Under the pieces are notes generated by a model. The model was not told the origin of the DNA. It ran no database searches and was given only the letters and a program-made list of their open reading frames with translations. Made by a program: the position numbers and the translations under genes. From assembly GCA_947311435.1 (NCBI GenBank), contig CAMZKT010000064.1, positions 1 to 32,931 on the forward strand: a DNA stretch of 32,931 nt, written 5' to 3'. Shown in pieces: positions 7,765-15,994 of this stretch; position 1 is the first letter of the stretch; every line of letters begins with the position of its first letter. The DNA comes from an uncultured Desulfocapsa sp. GTDB lineage: Bacteria; Desulfobacterota; Desulfobulbia; Desulfobulbales; Desulfocapsaceae.

Positions 7765-10700
7765 GTGAAAATACGTTTGATGCTTACCGGGATACTCTTT
7801 TTCTTTAGCCTGTTCAATACCATTGCTTTTGCACAGCAAGCCGGGAACTACCACCTGAAGATACGATTTAATCTCGAAAACCACAGCATGCTGGGACAAG
7901 CAACAATCGAGCTCCGCAAAGGAGAGGAATGGAAACTCCATACCGGTGGTCTTCACATTCAAAGCATCATTTTAAAAGAGGAGGCTGGGAAATCTATCCC
8001 CTTACCTCTTCCAGGCACCGACACCATTCATATGTATGGAAGCAATAAAAAGCAGCAGCTTGTAATAAATTACTCCCTTGAAGTCCCACCTGGTAGCACT
8101 GACAATCTTATCAGCGACCAGGGAATTGTGCTTACTTCCAACTGGCATCCTGCCATGCGAAAAAAGTACCTGTTTTCCGTTGATGCAATCCTTCCTGCCG
8201 GGTTTAAAGCTATTACAGAATCAGACAGTCCACCAGAACAAAAATCTGGCAATAGAGTGACGGCTTCTTTTTCTCAAGCAGTCAGGGCAATCCACCTGGC
8301 AGCCGGGCCATACCAGATTAGCGAAACATTCGTAAGAGAAGGACTGACCGTCGCAACATGGTTTTTCAAAGAGGACCAAGAACTCAGCCAGGAATATCTG
8401 AATTCAGCCAAAGAGTATATCCTTCGCTACGAAAGAGAAATCGGGCCTTTCCCCTACACTCATTACGCAATAGTTTCCAATCGCCTGCCCACCGGTTTTG
8501 GTATGCCTACGTTCACATTGCTGGGCCAGATGGTACTGAGACTTCCCTTTATTAAAGGCACTTCCCTCGGTCACGAGATCGTCCATTCCTGGTTTGGAAA
8601 CTCCATTGACCTTGCCGAAAATTCCGGAAACTGGTGTGAAGGATTAACCACCTATCTCGCTGACTTCTCCCATGCAGAGGCTCAGGGCGAAGGCATCAAA
8701 CATCGAAAAGCAGCCCTTGTGAACTACCAAAGTTACGTCCAGGCAGATTCAGCATTTGCACTCAAGGATTTTCATTCAGCCAGCCATAATCAACCCATGG
8801 CCAAAATTAAGCGTGCCATGGGGTATAACCGATCTGCCATGTTTTTTCACCAACTCCGTGGTATTCTTGGCCCGGAAGACTTTTACATGGGGCTCCGCAC
8901 CCTTGCAGCTTCCTTTAAATGGAAAGACGCCTCCTGGAATGATCTTCAGGGAATTTTTGAAAGCGTGTCAGGCCAGGATCTCACTCTATTTTTCTCTCAA
9001 CAGCTCTCCTATTCAGACAGTCCTTCAATAGAGATCGGCAAAGTGTATGTCGAAGACAAACAGGATAAATCAATTCTTCACATAAACATAAGACAGGGCA
9101 GCAAACTGCCATATCTACTCAGACTCCCAATTCAAGTATCAACAATGACCGGGAATCTGTTCTCAATTCACCAAATTACCGAGCAGGAAAGCAGCATCAG
9201 CATTCCACTCACCACCCCCCCGATCTCCTTTATTATTGACCCTGGTTATGATATTTTCAGAACACTCTACCGATCAGAGCTCCCTCCTGTCTGGTCACGA
9301 TTCCTGGGAGCTGAAAACAAGCTCTTGATTAAAGGAAACCAGAGTAGTGTAGACTCCCTTGAACCCTTTATGCATTTGGCTGAGCAGCGGGGTTGGAAAA
9401 TAGTCGAGGATTCGAAGGTAACAAATCAACAGCTTTCTGAAAATGCACTCCTCTTTCTCGGTTCAAAGAGCAGCAGTTATCGGTCTCTCTTTGGCAATTC
9501 CGTTCTACAACAGAAAGGATTCCATTTACTGGTGAAAAACAATCCTTTAAACACTCAAGAAGTCAGTGTGCTTGTCACAAGTGAAAACAAAGAAGAAACA
9601 CAAGCAGCAGTCTCCAGACTGAAGCATTATGGAAAATACTCAACACTCAACTTTAAAAATGGGAAGATTCTGGATAAAGAGACCCGCAGGATGGAGCAGG
9701 GCATCGAATACCAACTCACCCCCTTACCGATGGGATCCGCCACGTCTGCAATGCATCCTTTTGAACAAATCATTACAGAACTTGCGCAGCATCAGGTTAT
9801 TTACCTGGGAGAACGACATGACTCCGTCGCTGACCACCTCCTGCAACTCAGAATTCTTCAGGAACTGAACAAGAAAGGACTCGATCTTGTCATAGGGATG
9901 GAAATGTTCCCTGCAAGCATGCAAAAAGTGCTGGATGAGTACCTCTTGGAAGAAACAGAAATGGATGAAAAATCCTTCCTTCGTGCATCCCGCTGGTATA
10001 CAGTATGGGGTCAGGACTACCGACTATTCAGGCCCATTTCCAATTTCTGCAGACAGCACAGGATTCCCATCCATGGCATTAATATTGACAGAGAAATAGT
10101 ACGCACAGTTTTTGCCAAAGGGAACACAGACAGCCTCAGCAACGAACAGTTGCAAACAGTTGCAAAGGAGAGAGACCTGGCAATTAACGGCTATGTTGAG
10201 CGTCTCCGGACTATACATGGCTTCCATGGCGAAACAACACAGAAGAATAAAAAGGGAATCGCCGGATTTGTGCAGTCTCAAGCGCTCTGGGATGAATCCA
10301 TGGCTGAAAATATTGCAACAATCCTCTACGACAATCCCCAGAAGACGCTGGTGGTCATCGCAGGTTCCCAACATACGAGAAAAGATTCTGGTATCCCTCC
10401 CAGACTGTTACGACGCATAGATGTCAGGCAGGCATCGGTACTGAATATTTATGGATCCAATCCACCGCTCAACCCAGGAATCCAGGCAGACTACTTTTTC
10501 CTGGTAGAGCCGCTGGCACTTGAAGCACAAGGAAAAATTGGAGTAATCCTTTCCCCCAAACAGGCCGAAACCGGTGAGCAACAGCTCTTCATTATCGGAT
10601 TCAGTCCAATCGGCAACGCAGAAACAAACGGTTTGAAGGAAGGTGATATCCTGCTTTCCGTTGACAATCAGGAAGTAAAAAACATGGAAGACATTGCCAT

Positions 10701-10833
10701 TGCGATGCTGGACGCACCCCCTGGAAAGATGGTGCAAATAAAAGTTCTCAGGAAAGATCCAACGGGTAAAAAGATGGAAGAGGAACTCACAGTAGAGTTG
10801 TCAGACCTCAGCAAAACAGGCAGGCACCCCTGA
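7765..10833 (+). CDS. Secreted M1-like peptidase / ChaN / PDZ fusion protein
   Basis: A 1022-residue exported protein. The GTG at 7765 is chosen over the in-frame 7612 start because AAGGAGAG lies six bases upstream and a clean signal peptide follows (about 1-24, ending IAFA before QQAG). The first half resembles M1 metallopeptidases: zinc motif HEIVH at 270-274 and the third ligand in CEGLTTY (Glu292). The position of the M1 GAMEN exopeptidase motif reads GFGMPTFTLL (about 244-253), lacking the Glu, so ordinary aminopeptidase action is doubtful. Residues about 660-925 match the ChaN/Tiki-like fold (GERHDS at 682-687, GSQHTR with His870). A PDZ domain (about 930-1015) closes the protein. ChaN of Campylobacter binds haem; whether this one does is unknown. 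There is no lipobox, so it is probably periplasmic or secreted. Confidence 0.85.
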   Translation: MKIRLMLTGILFFFSLFNTIAFAQQAGNYHLKIRFNLENHSMLGQATIELRKGEEWKLHTGGLHIQSIILKEEAGKSIPLPLPGTDTIHMYGSNKKQQLVINYSLEVPPGSTDNLISDQGIVLTSNWHPAMRKKYLFSVDAILPAGFKAITESDSPPEQKSGNRVTASFSQAVRAIHLAAGPYQISETFVREGLTVATWFFKEDQELSQEYLNSAKEYILRYEREIGPFPYTHYAIVSNRLPTGFGMPTFTLLGQMVLRLPFIKGTSLGHEIVHSWFGNSIDLAENSGNWCEGLTTYLADFSHAEAQGEGIKHRKAALVNYQSYVQADSAFALKDFHSASHNQPMAKIKRAMGYNRSAMFFHQLRGILGPEDFYMGLRTLAASFKWKDASWNDLQGIFESVSGQDLTLFFSQQLSYSDSPSIEIGKVYVEDKQDKSILHINIRQGSKLPYLLRLPIQVSTMTGNLFSIHQITEQESSISIPLTTPPISFIIDPGYDIFRTLYRSELPPVWSRFLGAENKLLIKGNQSSVDSLEPFMHLAEQRGWKIVEDSKVTNQQLSENALLFLGSKSSSYRSLFGNSVLQQKGFHLLVKNNPLNTQEVSVLVTSENKEETQAAVSRLKHYGKYSTLNFKNGKILDKETRRMEQGIEYQLTPLPMGSATSAMHPFEQIITELAQHQVIYLGERHDSVADHLLQLRILQELNKKGLDLVIGMEMFPASMQKVLDEYLLEETEMDEKSFLRASRWYTVWGQDYRLFRPISNFCRQHRIPIHGINIDREIVRTVFAKGNTDSLSNEQLQTVAKERDLAINGYVERLRTIHGFHGETTQKNKKGIAGFVQSQALWDESMAENIATILYDNPQKTLVVIAGSQHTRKDSGIPPRLLRRIDVRQASVLNIYGSNPPLNPGIQADYFFLVEPLALEAQGKIGVILSPKQAETGEQQLFIIGFSPIGNAETNGLKEGDILLSVDNQEVKNMEDIAIAMLDAPPGKMVQIKVLRKDPTGKKMEEELTVELSDLSKTGRHP

Positions 10834-10871
10834 ACAGTCACGTTTCAGGGTAACTGATTACAACTACGCCC

Positions 10872-11636
10872 TTATTCCCGTGTAAAACAGTACCGTTGGG
10901 CAGTGGAAAGCTCAGCACGATAACAGTACCCCCCTTTCCGAAAACCTTGCAGTTCAAAAGAGTTTTGAATTTTGTTTTTCACAGCAAAATCCACCATCAT
11001 CCCCCGGGCACGTTTAGCATGAATTGCCACCGTACGGTAAGTGTCCCCCTTACGCTCCTTAAAATCAATCTGTAGCACTGTCCCCCGTAGAGCTTTTGTC
11101 AGGACAGCCCGGCTGTATTCAGCTGATGCCAGATTGACAAGAACAGGCTCCTCCTGATTTTCAAGGATTGTATTCACTTCCACGGTAATTCTCTCTCCCC
11201 AGAACTCATAGAGATTCTTTCCACGAATATTTTTAAGTTTACACCCCATCTCCAGGCGATACGCCTGCATCAGATCCATCGGCCGCAATATCCCATAAAG
11301 GCCGGAAAGAATACGAAGATGATTTTGTAGATAGACACGTTCTTCAGCCCCATACTCCTCTGGATAGATTTTTGCGTACACATCTCCTTGAAAAAATGAA
11401 ATGGCAGGACAGGAATTATCCCTATTAAAAGGTGTTACAAAGGCACTGATTCGCTTAAAGGTCTGCGTGGCCAACGCTTCGCTCATTTTCATTAAGGTGG
11501 CAAGGTCAGATACGGAGTTTTTTTTTAACTCATTAATCAAACGTGTACTTTCCGAAAGAAAAACCGGCTGGGTAGTGGTGAAATTGAAAGACCTGTTACA
11601 TTTCTGTGTTTTCGATGGAGCTATTATCATTAACAT
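10872..11636 (-). CDS. yaaA: YaaA (DUF328/UPF0246) peroxide-stress protein
   Basis: A 254-residue cytoplasmic protein that aligns by eye along its length with E. coli YaaA, which lowers intracellular iron and protects DNA during peroxide stress. Visible family signatures are the N-terminal MLMIIAPSKT, FQGDVY, LRILSGLYGILRPMDLMQAYRLEMG, LYEFWG, LVNLASAEYSR and HAKRARGMM. The reading frame runs up to 11660, but ATG 11636 reproduces the family N-terminus and has AGGGA six bases upstream. It lies 88 bp after ackA on the same strand and converges with the M1/ChaN gene. A role in oxidative defence makes sense for an anaerobe, but that is inference. Confidence 0.92.
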   Translation of the reverse strand: MLMIIAPSKTQKCNRSFNFTTTQPVFLSESTRLINELKKNSVSDLATLMKMSEALATQTFKRISAFVTPFNRDNSCPAISFFQGDVYAKIYPEEYGAEERVYLQNHLRILSGLYGILRPMDLMQAYRLEMGCKLKNIRGKNLYEFWGERITVEVNTILENQEEPVLVNLASAEYSRAVLTKALRGTVLQIDFKERKGDTYRTVAIHAKRARGMMVDFAVKNKIQNSFELQGFRKGGYCYRAELSTAQRYCFTRE

Positions 11637-11724
11637 ATTGATTCCCTGCAAACATAACAATCCTAGGTTTATCGGAAGAAACTTCTTCTTTTACAGAGGC
11701 CGGACAGCTACGTTTGTTTCACTC

Positions 11725-12924
11725 TCAAGCAATAAGATTTAAGGTCTGGCTGGCTATTTCCAACTCTTCATTTGTAGGAATAACCAATATCTTACAAGAG
11801 CTACCATCTCCCTGAATTTCAAGGACATTGTCCGTTACGCAGGAATTTTTCTGAGGATCCAGCGAAATTCCCAATTTTTCCATTCCCTGGAGACACTTAT
11901 TTCTTACGTTTGTATCATTTTCTCCAATACCGCCAGTAAAGACAAGGCAGTCTGCGCTACCAAGAACTGCTAAATAAGCACCCACATATTTTTTTATTCG
12001 ATAGCAGAAGATTTCGATAGCCAACTGTGCACGGAGATCACCATTTGCTGCCAGCCTCCCTATGCTTCGCATATCATTGTTGTCACAGATTCCCTTCAAA
12101 CCGCTTTTTTTATTAAGCAGAGTATCAAGATCTGTAAGATCCATCCCGGTTTCACGGGCAAGATAAAAGAGAATAGCCGGATCCAGATCCCCGGAACGGG
12201 TGCCCATGACGAGCCCCTCCAAAGGTGTGAGTCCCATGGATGTGTCAACACATTTCCCACAGTCAATCGCAGCGATACTTGCCCCATTTCCCAAATGAAG
12301 GCAAATACTCTTTAATTCATTGGGGGGACAATTTAAATACTCAGCTGCCTTTCTTGAAACATAGGAATAGGATGTACCATGAAAGCCGTAGCGACGTACC
12401 CTGTATTTCTCGTAGAGTTCGTAGGGCAGTCCATACAAATAGGCATGTTCGGGAATGGATTGATGAAACGCAGTATCAAAGACAGCAACCTGGGGAACTC
12501 CTGGGACCATCCTCATGGAAGCCTCAATCCCTGTAATATTGGCGGGGTTATGCAGAGGAGCCAGGGGGATAAGTGCCTTGAGAGCATCCATTACAACATC
12601 TGTAACAATAACAGGTTTCTTGAAATCCTCGCCTCCATGGACAACACGATGCCCAACTCCGGCAAGTTCATTGACATCAATGAGAACATTCTTCTCTTGA
12701 AGCAATTCTGTCATAAGTTGAACTCCACTTCGGTGGTCTGAAATGGGACGGGCAAGCTCATATTTTTTTCTGGAACCACTCTTTTCAATATAGCTGAGTG
12801 TTGCCAGTCCGTTTTCTTCCCCAATCTTCTCCAGCATCCCAGAGGCAAGAACAGAGAGGTCTGGCATAGCAAACAACTGGAATTTCAAAGAAGAGCTCCC
12901 TGCATTCAAGACTAATATTTTCAT
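11725..12924 (-). CDS. ackA: Acetate kinase
   Basis: Interconverts acetyl phosphate plus ADP with acetate plus ATP in the cytoplasm; it yields ATP in fermentative or acetate-releasing metabolism and activates acetate in the other direction. At 399 residues it is of normal family length. Signatures: NAGSSSLKF at the N-terminus, GHRVVHGG, VFDTAFHQSIP, RYGFHGTSYSYVS, HLGNGASIAAI, MGTRSGDLDPA, and FTGGIGENDTNVR plus TNEELEIA near the end. The usual partner, phosphotransacetylase (pta), is not next to it. The gene lies 65 bp after folP on the same strand, so it could be read through from ftsH-folP. Confidence 0.97.
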   Translation of the reverse strand: MKILVLNAGSSSLKFQLFAMPDLSVLASGMLEKIGEENGLATLSYIEKSGSRKKYELARPISDHRSGVQLMTELLQEKNVLIDVNELAGVGHRVVHGGEDFKKPVIVTDVVMDALKALIPLAPLHNPANITGIEASMRMVPGVPQVAVFDTAFHQSIPEHAYLYGLPYELYEKYRVRRYGFHGTSYSYVSRKAAEYLNCPPNELKSICLHLGNGASIAAIDCGKCVDTSMGLTPLEGLVMGTRSGDLDPAILFYLARETGMDLTDLDTLLNKKSGLKGICDNNDMRSIGRLAANGDLRAQLAIEIFCYRIKKYVGAYLAVLGSADCLVFTGGIGENDTNVRNKCLQGMEKLGISLDPQKNSCVTDNVLEIQGDGSSCKILVIPTNEELEIASQTLNLIA

Positions 12925-12989
12925 GATATTCTCTCAAAGAAGAGTAACAGTAGAGTAACTAGTGGGGGATGTCTCCCTGCGATATACTC

Positions 12990-13799
12990 CTAAATGGCTG
13001 CCTGAATGGCTTTTGCCATTTGAAGTGCCTGGTGGGTGGCTGCAACATTATGAACCCGCACAATATCAACCTTTGCAGAATAGCTCAACGCCGAGACAAC
13101 AGCGGTCGGCAAATCGCGTTCTTCCACGGGAAGTCCGGTGATATCTTCGATGAATCGTTTTCGTGAATGGCCCAGGAGCAGAGGACAGCCAAGAGACTTA
13201 AACTCTTCAATGTGCTTGAGAATAGAAAGATTATGATCCAAGCTCTTCCCAAAACCAATACCAGGATCCAGGGTGATACGCTCCCTCTGGATACCGTTTA
13301 GGTCAAGCCATGCTAAACGCTCTTCAAAGAACGCCAGAATCTCAGTGATGAGATTGTCATATTGTGGCTTCACCTGCATATTCCCAGGGCACCCCTGCAT
13401 ATGCATGATAATGATAGGAACATCGCAGCACTGTACAAGGTTCAGCATCGCAGGGTCGTTTCGTAATGCAGAGATGTCGTTGATGATATTGGCACCAGAC
13501 TCAAGTGCCTGACGGGCGACCTCAGCCTTTGTGGTATCAATGGAGATGGGAGTGGAATGGTTGGCACGAATGGCACGAATGGCACGAATAGCTGGGATAA
13601 CCCGACTCAGCTCCTGCTTTTCTGATACGGGTTCCGCAAAAGGACGGGTAGATTCACCCCCGATATCAATACTATCAGCCCCTGAAGCAATAAGGGCCTC
13701 TGCCTGTGAACAGGCAGAGGCCGCAGAGTCAAACTGGCCACCATCGGAAAACGAATCGGGTGTCACATTCAGGATACCCATAATTTTCGGGAAAGACAT
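12990..13799 (-). CDS. folP: Dihydropteroate synthase
   Basis: Condenses 4-aminobenzoate with hydroxymethyl-dihydropterin pyrophosphate in folate synthesis; it is the sulfonamide target in other bacteria. The protein has 269 residues. Both family signatures are present: IMGILNVTPDSFSDGG near the N-terminus and SIDIGGESTRP. Also visible are ISIDTTKAEVA, NDISALRND, LDPGIGFGKS, LLLGHSRKRFI and a final VRVHNVA. The start lies 2 bp beyond the ftsH stop and its AAGGA sits inside the end of ftsH, so translation is coupled; ftsH-folP order is also conserved in E. coli. An in-frame 9-bp triplication at 13562-13588 adds an Ile-Arg-Ala repeat after the ESTRP region. Confidence 0.96.
   Translation of the reverse strand: MSFPKIMGILNVTPDSFSDGGQFDSAASACSQAEALIASGADSIDIGGESTRPFAEPVSEKQELSRVIPAIRAIRAIRANHSTPISIDTTKAEVARQALESGANIINDISALRNDPAMLNLVQCCDVPIIIMHMQGCPGNMQVKPQYDNLITEILAFFEERLAWLDLNGIQRERITLDPGIGFGKSLDHNLSILKHIEEFKSLGCPLLLGHSRKRFIEDITGLPVEERDLPTAVVSALSYSAKVDIVRVHNVAATHQALQMAKAIQAAI
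13562..13588. repeat. 9-bp tandem repeat inside folP
   Basis: TGGCACGAA occurs three times head to tail (13562-13570, 13571-13579, 13580-13588). Read on the minus strand it encodes an Ile-Arg-Ala repeat between the ESTRP motif and the SIDTTKAEVA strand. Because the unit is a multiple of three, gain or loss of a copy keeps the frame and changes only loop length. Confidence 0.9.
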
Positions 13800-13801
13800 T
13801 A

Positions 13802-15814
13802 TTATTCCTTCCTTTTTTCCTCAGCATCTTCAGTACTTTCCCTGCTGTCAACCTCTTCTTTTACTGCTGTTTCTGACGTATCATCAGACTCTTCATGTTC
13901 CGCTGGTTCCTTAGAATCATTATCGTCGGTGGAAGCTGCACTTTTTTTCTTTGAAGCAGATTTCACAGAGGTTTTTACTGTTTCTGGCTCTCTCACGGTA
14001 CGTTCATACTGACCGGGACGGAGACCATCGAGAATATCCTCAATATCTTCAAGAACAATGGTTTCTTTCTCGAGAAGTTCTTCAGCAACTTTCTTCAGAA
14101 TATCCAAATTCTCAGTCAACAATGCTATAACTGTATTATTGGCAGTCCTAATGATTTTCGACACCTCTTCGTCGATTTTTCTAGCCGTTTCTTCACTGAA
14201 ATCGCGATGCTGACTAATTTCTCTACCGAGAAAGATTTGCTCTTCTTTCTTCCCGAATGCAAGCGGACCAAGGGTGTCACTCATTCCCCACTCACAAACC
14301 ATCTTACGTGCCATTTCTGATGCGCGCTCGATATCGTTCCCGGCTCCCGTCGTTATCTCGTCGAAAATAAGTTTTTCCGCAACGCGTCCACCAAAAAGAA
14401 TACAGAGCGAGTGCTCCAGAAATTTCTTGGAATGTGTGTAACGCTCATCGGTCGGAAGCTGCATGGTCACCCCCAGCGCACGACCACGAGGAATAATGGA
14501 CACTTTGTGAATGGGATCTGTATCCGGCAACAAACGTGCAACTATGGCATGTCCAGCCTCGTGATATGCTGTGACCTCTTTTTCCTGATCTGTGATAATC
14601 ATGGAACGCCGCTCTGCTCCCATCATGATCTTGTCTTTAGCCCGATCAATCATGTCTTTATCGATGGTTTTAGCACCTTTCCGTGCAGCCATAAGAGCGG
14701 CTTCATTCACCAGATTCTCAAGATCAGCACCAGAAAATCCAGGAGTACCACGAGCCACTATCGCCATATCAACATCGGCTCTCATCTTGGTCTTTTTAGC
14801 ATATATCTCAAGAATTTTCTGCCGCCCAAGAACATCTGGTACGGGAACAATTACCTGGCGGTCAAAGCGACCGGGACGAAGAAGCGCAGGATCCAGGACA
14901 TCGGGCCTATTCGTTGCAGCAACAATGATAACACCTTCATTTGCCTCAAAGCCATCCATCTCAACCAGAAGTTGGTTCAATGTCTGTTCACGTTCATCAT
15001 GCCCGCCGCCAAGTCCAGCACCACGGTGACGCCCAACGGCGTCTATTTCATCAATAAAAATGATACATGGCGCATTTTTTTTCCCTTGATTAAACAGATC
15101 ACGAACCCGTGAGGCACCAACACCAACAAACATTTCCACAAAATCCGAACCGGAAATGGTGAAAAAAGGGACATCAGCCTCTCCTGCAATGGCCTTTGCA
15201 AGAAGTGTTTTACCCGTTCCGGGAGAACCGGCAAGTAATACACCCTTGGGAATACGAGCACCCAGCTTGGTAAACCTGCCAGGGTCTTTTAAAAAATCGA
15301 TGATTTCCTCCAGCCCTTCCTTGGCCTCATCAATACCTGCTACATCCTCAAAAGTGACTTTATGATCTCCCTTTTCAAGAAGTTTGGCTTTGGTTTTACC
15401 AAATGAAAGCGCACCACCCTTGCCCCCACCCATCTGCATCTGCCGCATAAAGAATACCCAGACGCCGATTAGCAGTAACATGGGGAACCACGACACAAAA
15501 ATGGTCATCAGCAGGGAATCCTTTTGCACTTCCTTAACAGAAATATCTGCACCACTATTTCGCAGTATCGATATCATCTCATTATCATTGACAGGATACA
15601 CTGCCCGAAAGGTTTTACCATCCTTCATCTGTCCAGAAACAATATCGCCTGAGATTTGTACCTGAGAGATATCCCGATTTTCAACAGCGGCCACAAATTG
15701 ACTATATGTCAACGAGGTTGTTTGCCCCGGGGGCTTGTTAAACATATTGAAGAGCAGGATCATGGACAAACCAATCACCAACCACATGGAAAGATTCTTA
15801 TAAAAAGTATTCAA
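13802..15814 (-). CDS. ftsH: ATP-dependent zinc metalloprotease FtsH
   Basis: Membrane-anchored AAA protease that degrades unassembled membrane proteins and short-lived regulators. Of its 670 residues, helix 1 is at about 10-25, a periplasmic loop follows, and helix 2 is at about 102-122. Walker A is GSPGTGKT (196-203; Ser replaces the common Pro), Walker B is IIFIDE (251-256), the second region of homology includes [20 protein letters not shown], and the zinc motif is HEAGH (418-422). The start is a TTG at 15814 with GGAGG five bases upstream; it gives the family N-terminus [13 protein letters not shown]. The last 45 or so residues are a Lys- then Asp/Glu-rich disordered tail, longer than usual. 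folP follows after 2 bp. Confidence 0.97.
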   Translation of the reverse strand: MNTFYKNLSMWLVIGLSMILLFNMFNKPPGQTTSLTYSQFVAAVENRDISQVQISGDIVSGQMKDGKTFRAVYPVNDNEMISILRNSGADISVKEVQKDSLLMTIFVSWFPMLLLIGVWVFFMRQMQMGGGKGGALSFGKTKAKLLEKGDHKVTFEDVAGIDEAKEGLEEIIDFLKDPGRFTKLGARIPKGVLLAGSPGTGKTLLAKAIAGEADVPFFTISGSDFVEMFVGVGASRVRDLFNQGKKNAPCIIFIDEIDAVGRHRGAGLGGGHDEREQTLNQLLVEMDGFEANEGVIIVAATNRPDVLDPALLRPGRFDRQVIVPVPDVLGRQKILEIYAKKTKMRADVDMAIVARGTPGFSGADLENLVNEAALMAARKGAKTIDKDMIDRAKDKIMMGAERRSMIITDQEKEVTAYHEAGHAIVARLLPDTDPIHKVSIIPRGRALGVTMQLPTDERYTHSKKFLEHSLCILFGGRVAEKLIFDEITTGAGNDIERASEMARKMVCEWGMSDTLGPLAFGKKEEQIFLGREISQHRDFSEETARKIDEEVSKIIRTANNTVIALLTENLDILKKVAEELLEKETIVLEDIEDILDGLRPGQYERTVREPETVKTSVKSASKKKSAASTDDNDSKEPAEHEESDDTSETAVKEEVDSRESTEDAEEKRKE

Positions 15815-15850
15815 CTATTCCTCCGCAACTCCGGATTAAATAAAGATGAC

Positions 15851-15879
15851 ATTATCACACAATAACGTCTTTTTCTAAA
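15851..15879 (-). promoter_or_regulatory. Candidate sigma-70 promoter for ftsH
   Basis: Read on the minus strand: TTTAGA at 15879-15874, a 17-base spacer, then GATAAT at 15856-15851, with TGT directly before it giving an extended -10. Transcription would start near 15844, about 30 bases ahead of the TTG start codon. No heat-shock sigma factor match was noticed in this region. Confidence 0.45.
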
Positions 15880-15994
15880 CAACAGTACTTTATTGTAAGG
15901 GCGGTCGGGCAATCTGTCGAGGGGCAAGGTTTTTTTATTTCGATTGTTGAAATTCCTCGATCCTCCAGCCCTGTTTTATGCAACAACTTATTCC

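Noticed and set aside
10828-10850. Hairpin CCCTGAA/TTCAGGG at the end of the M1/ChaN gene as a terminator
   Set aside because: Only seven base pairs and no T run on either strand, so termination is not supported although genes converge here.
14411-15112. 233-codon plus-strand open frame over ftsH
   Set aside because: Antisense to the AAA domain; sequence is explained by ftsH codon usage.
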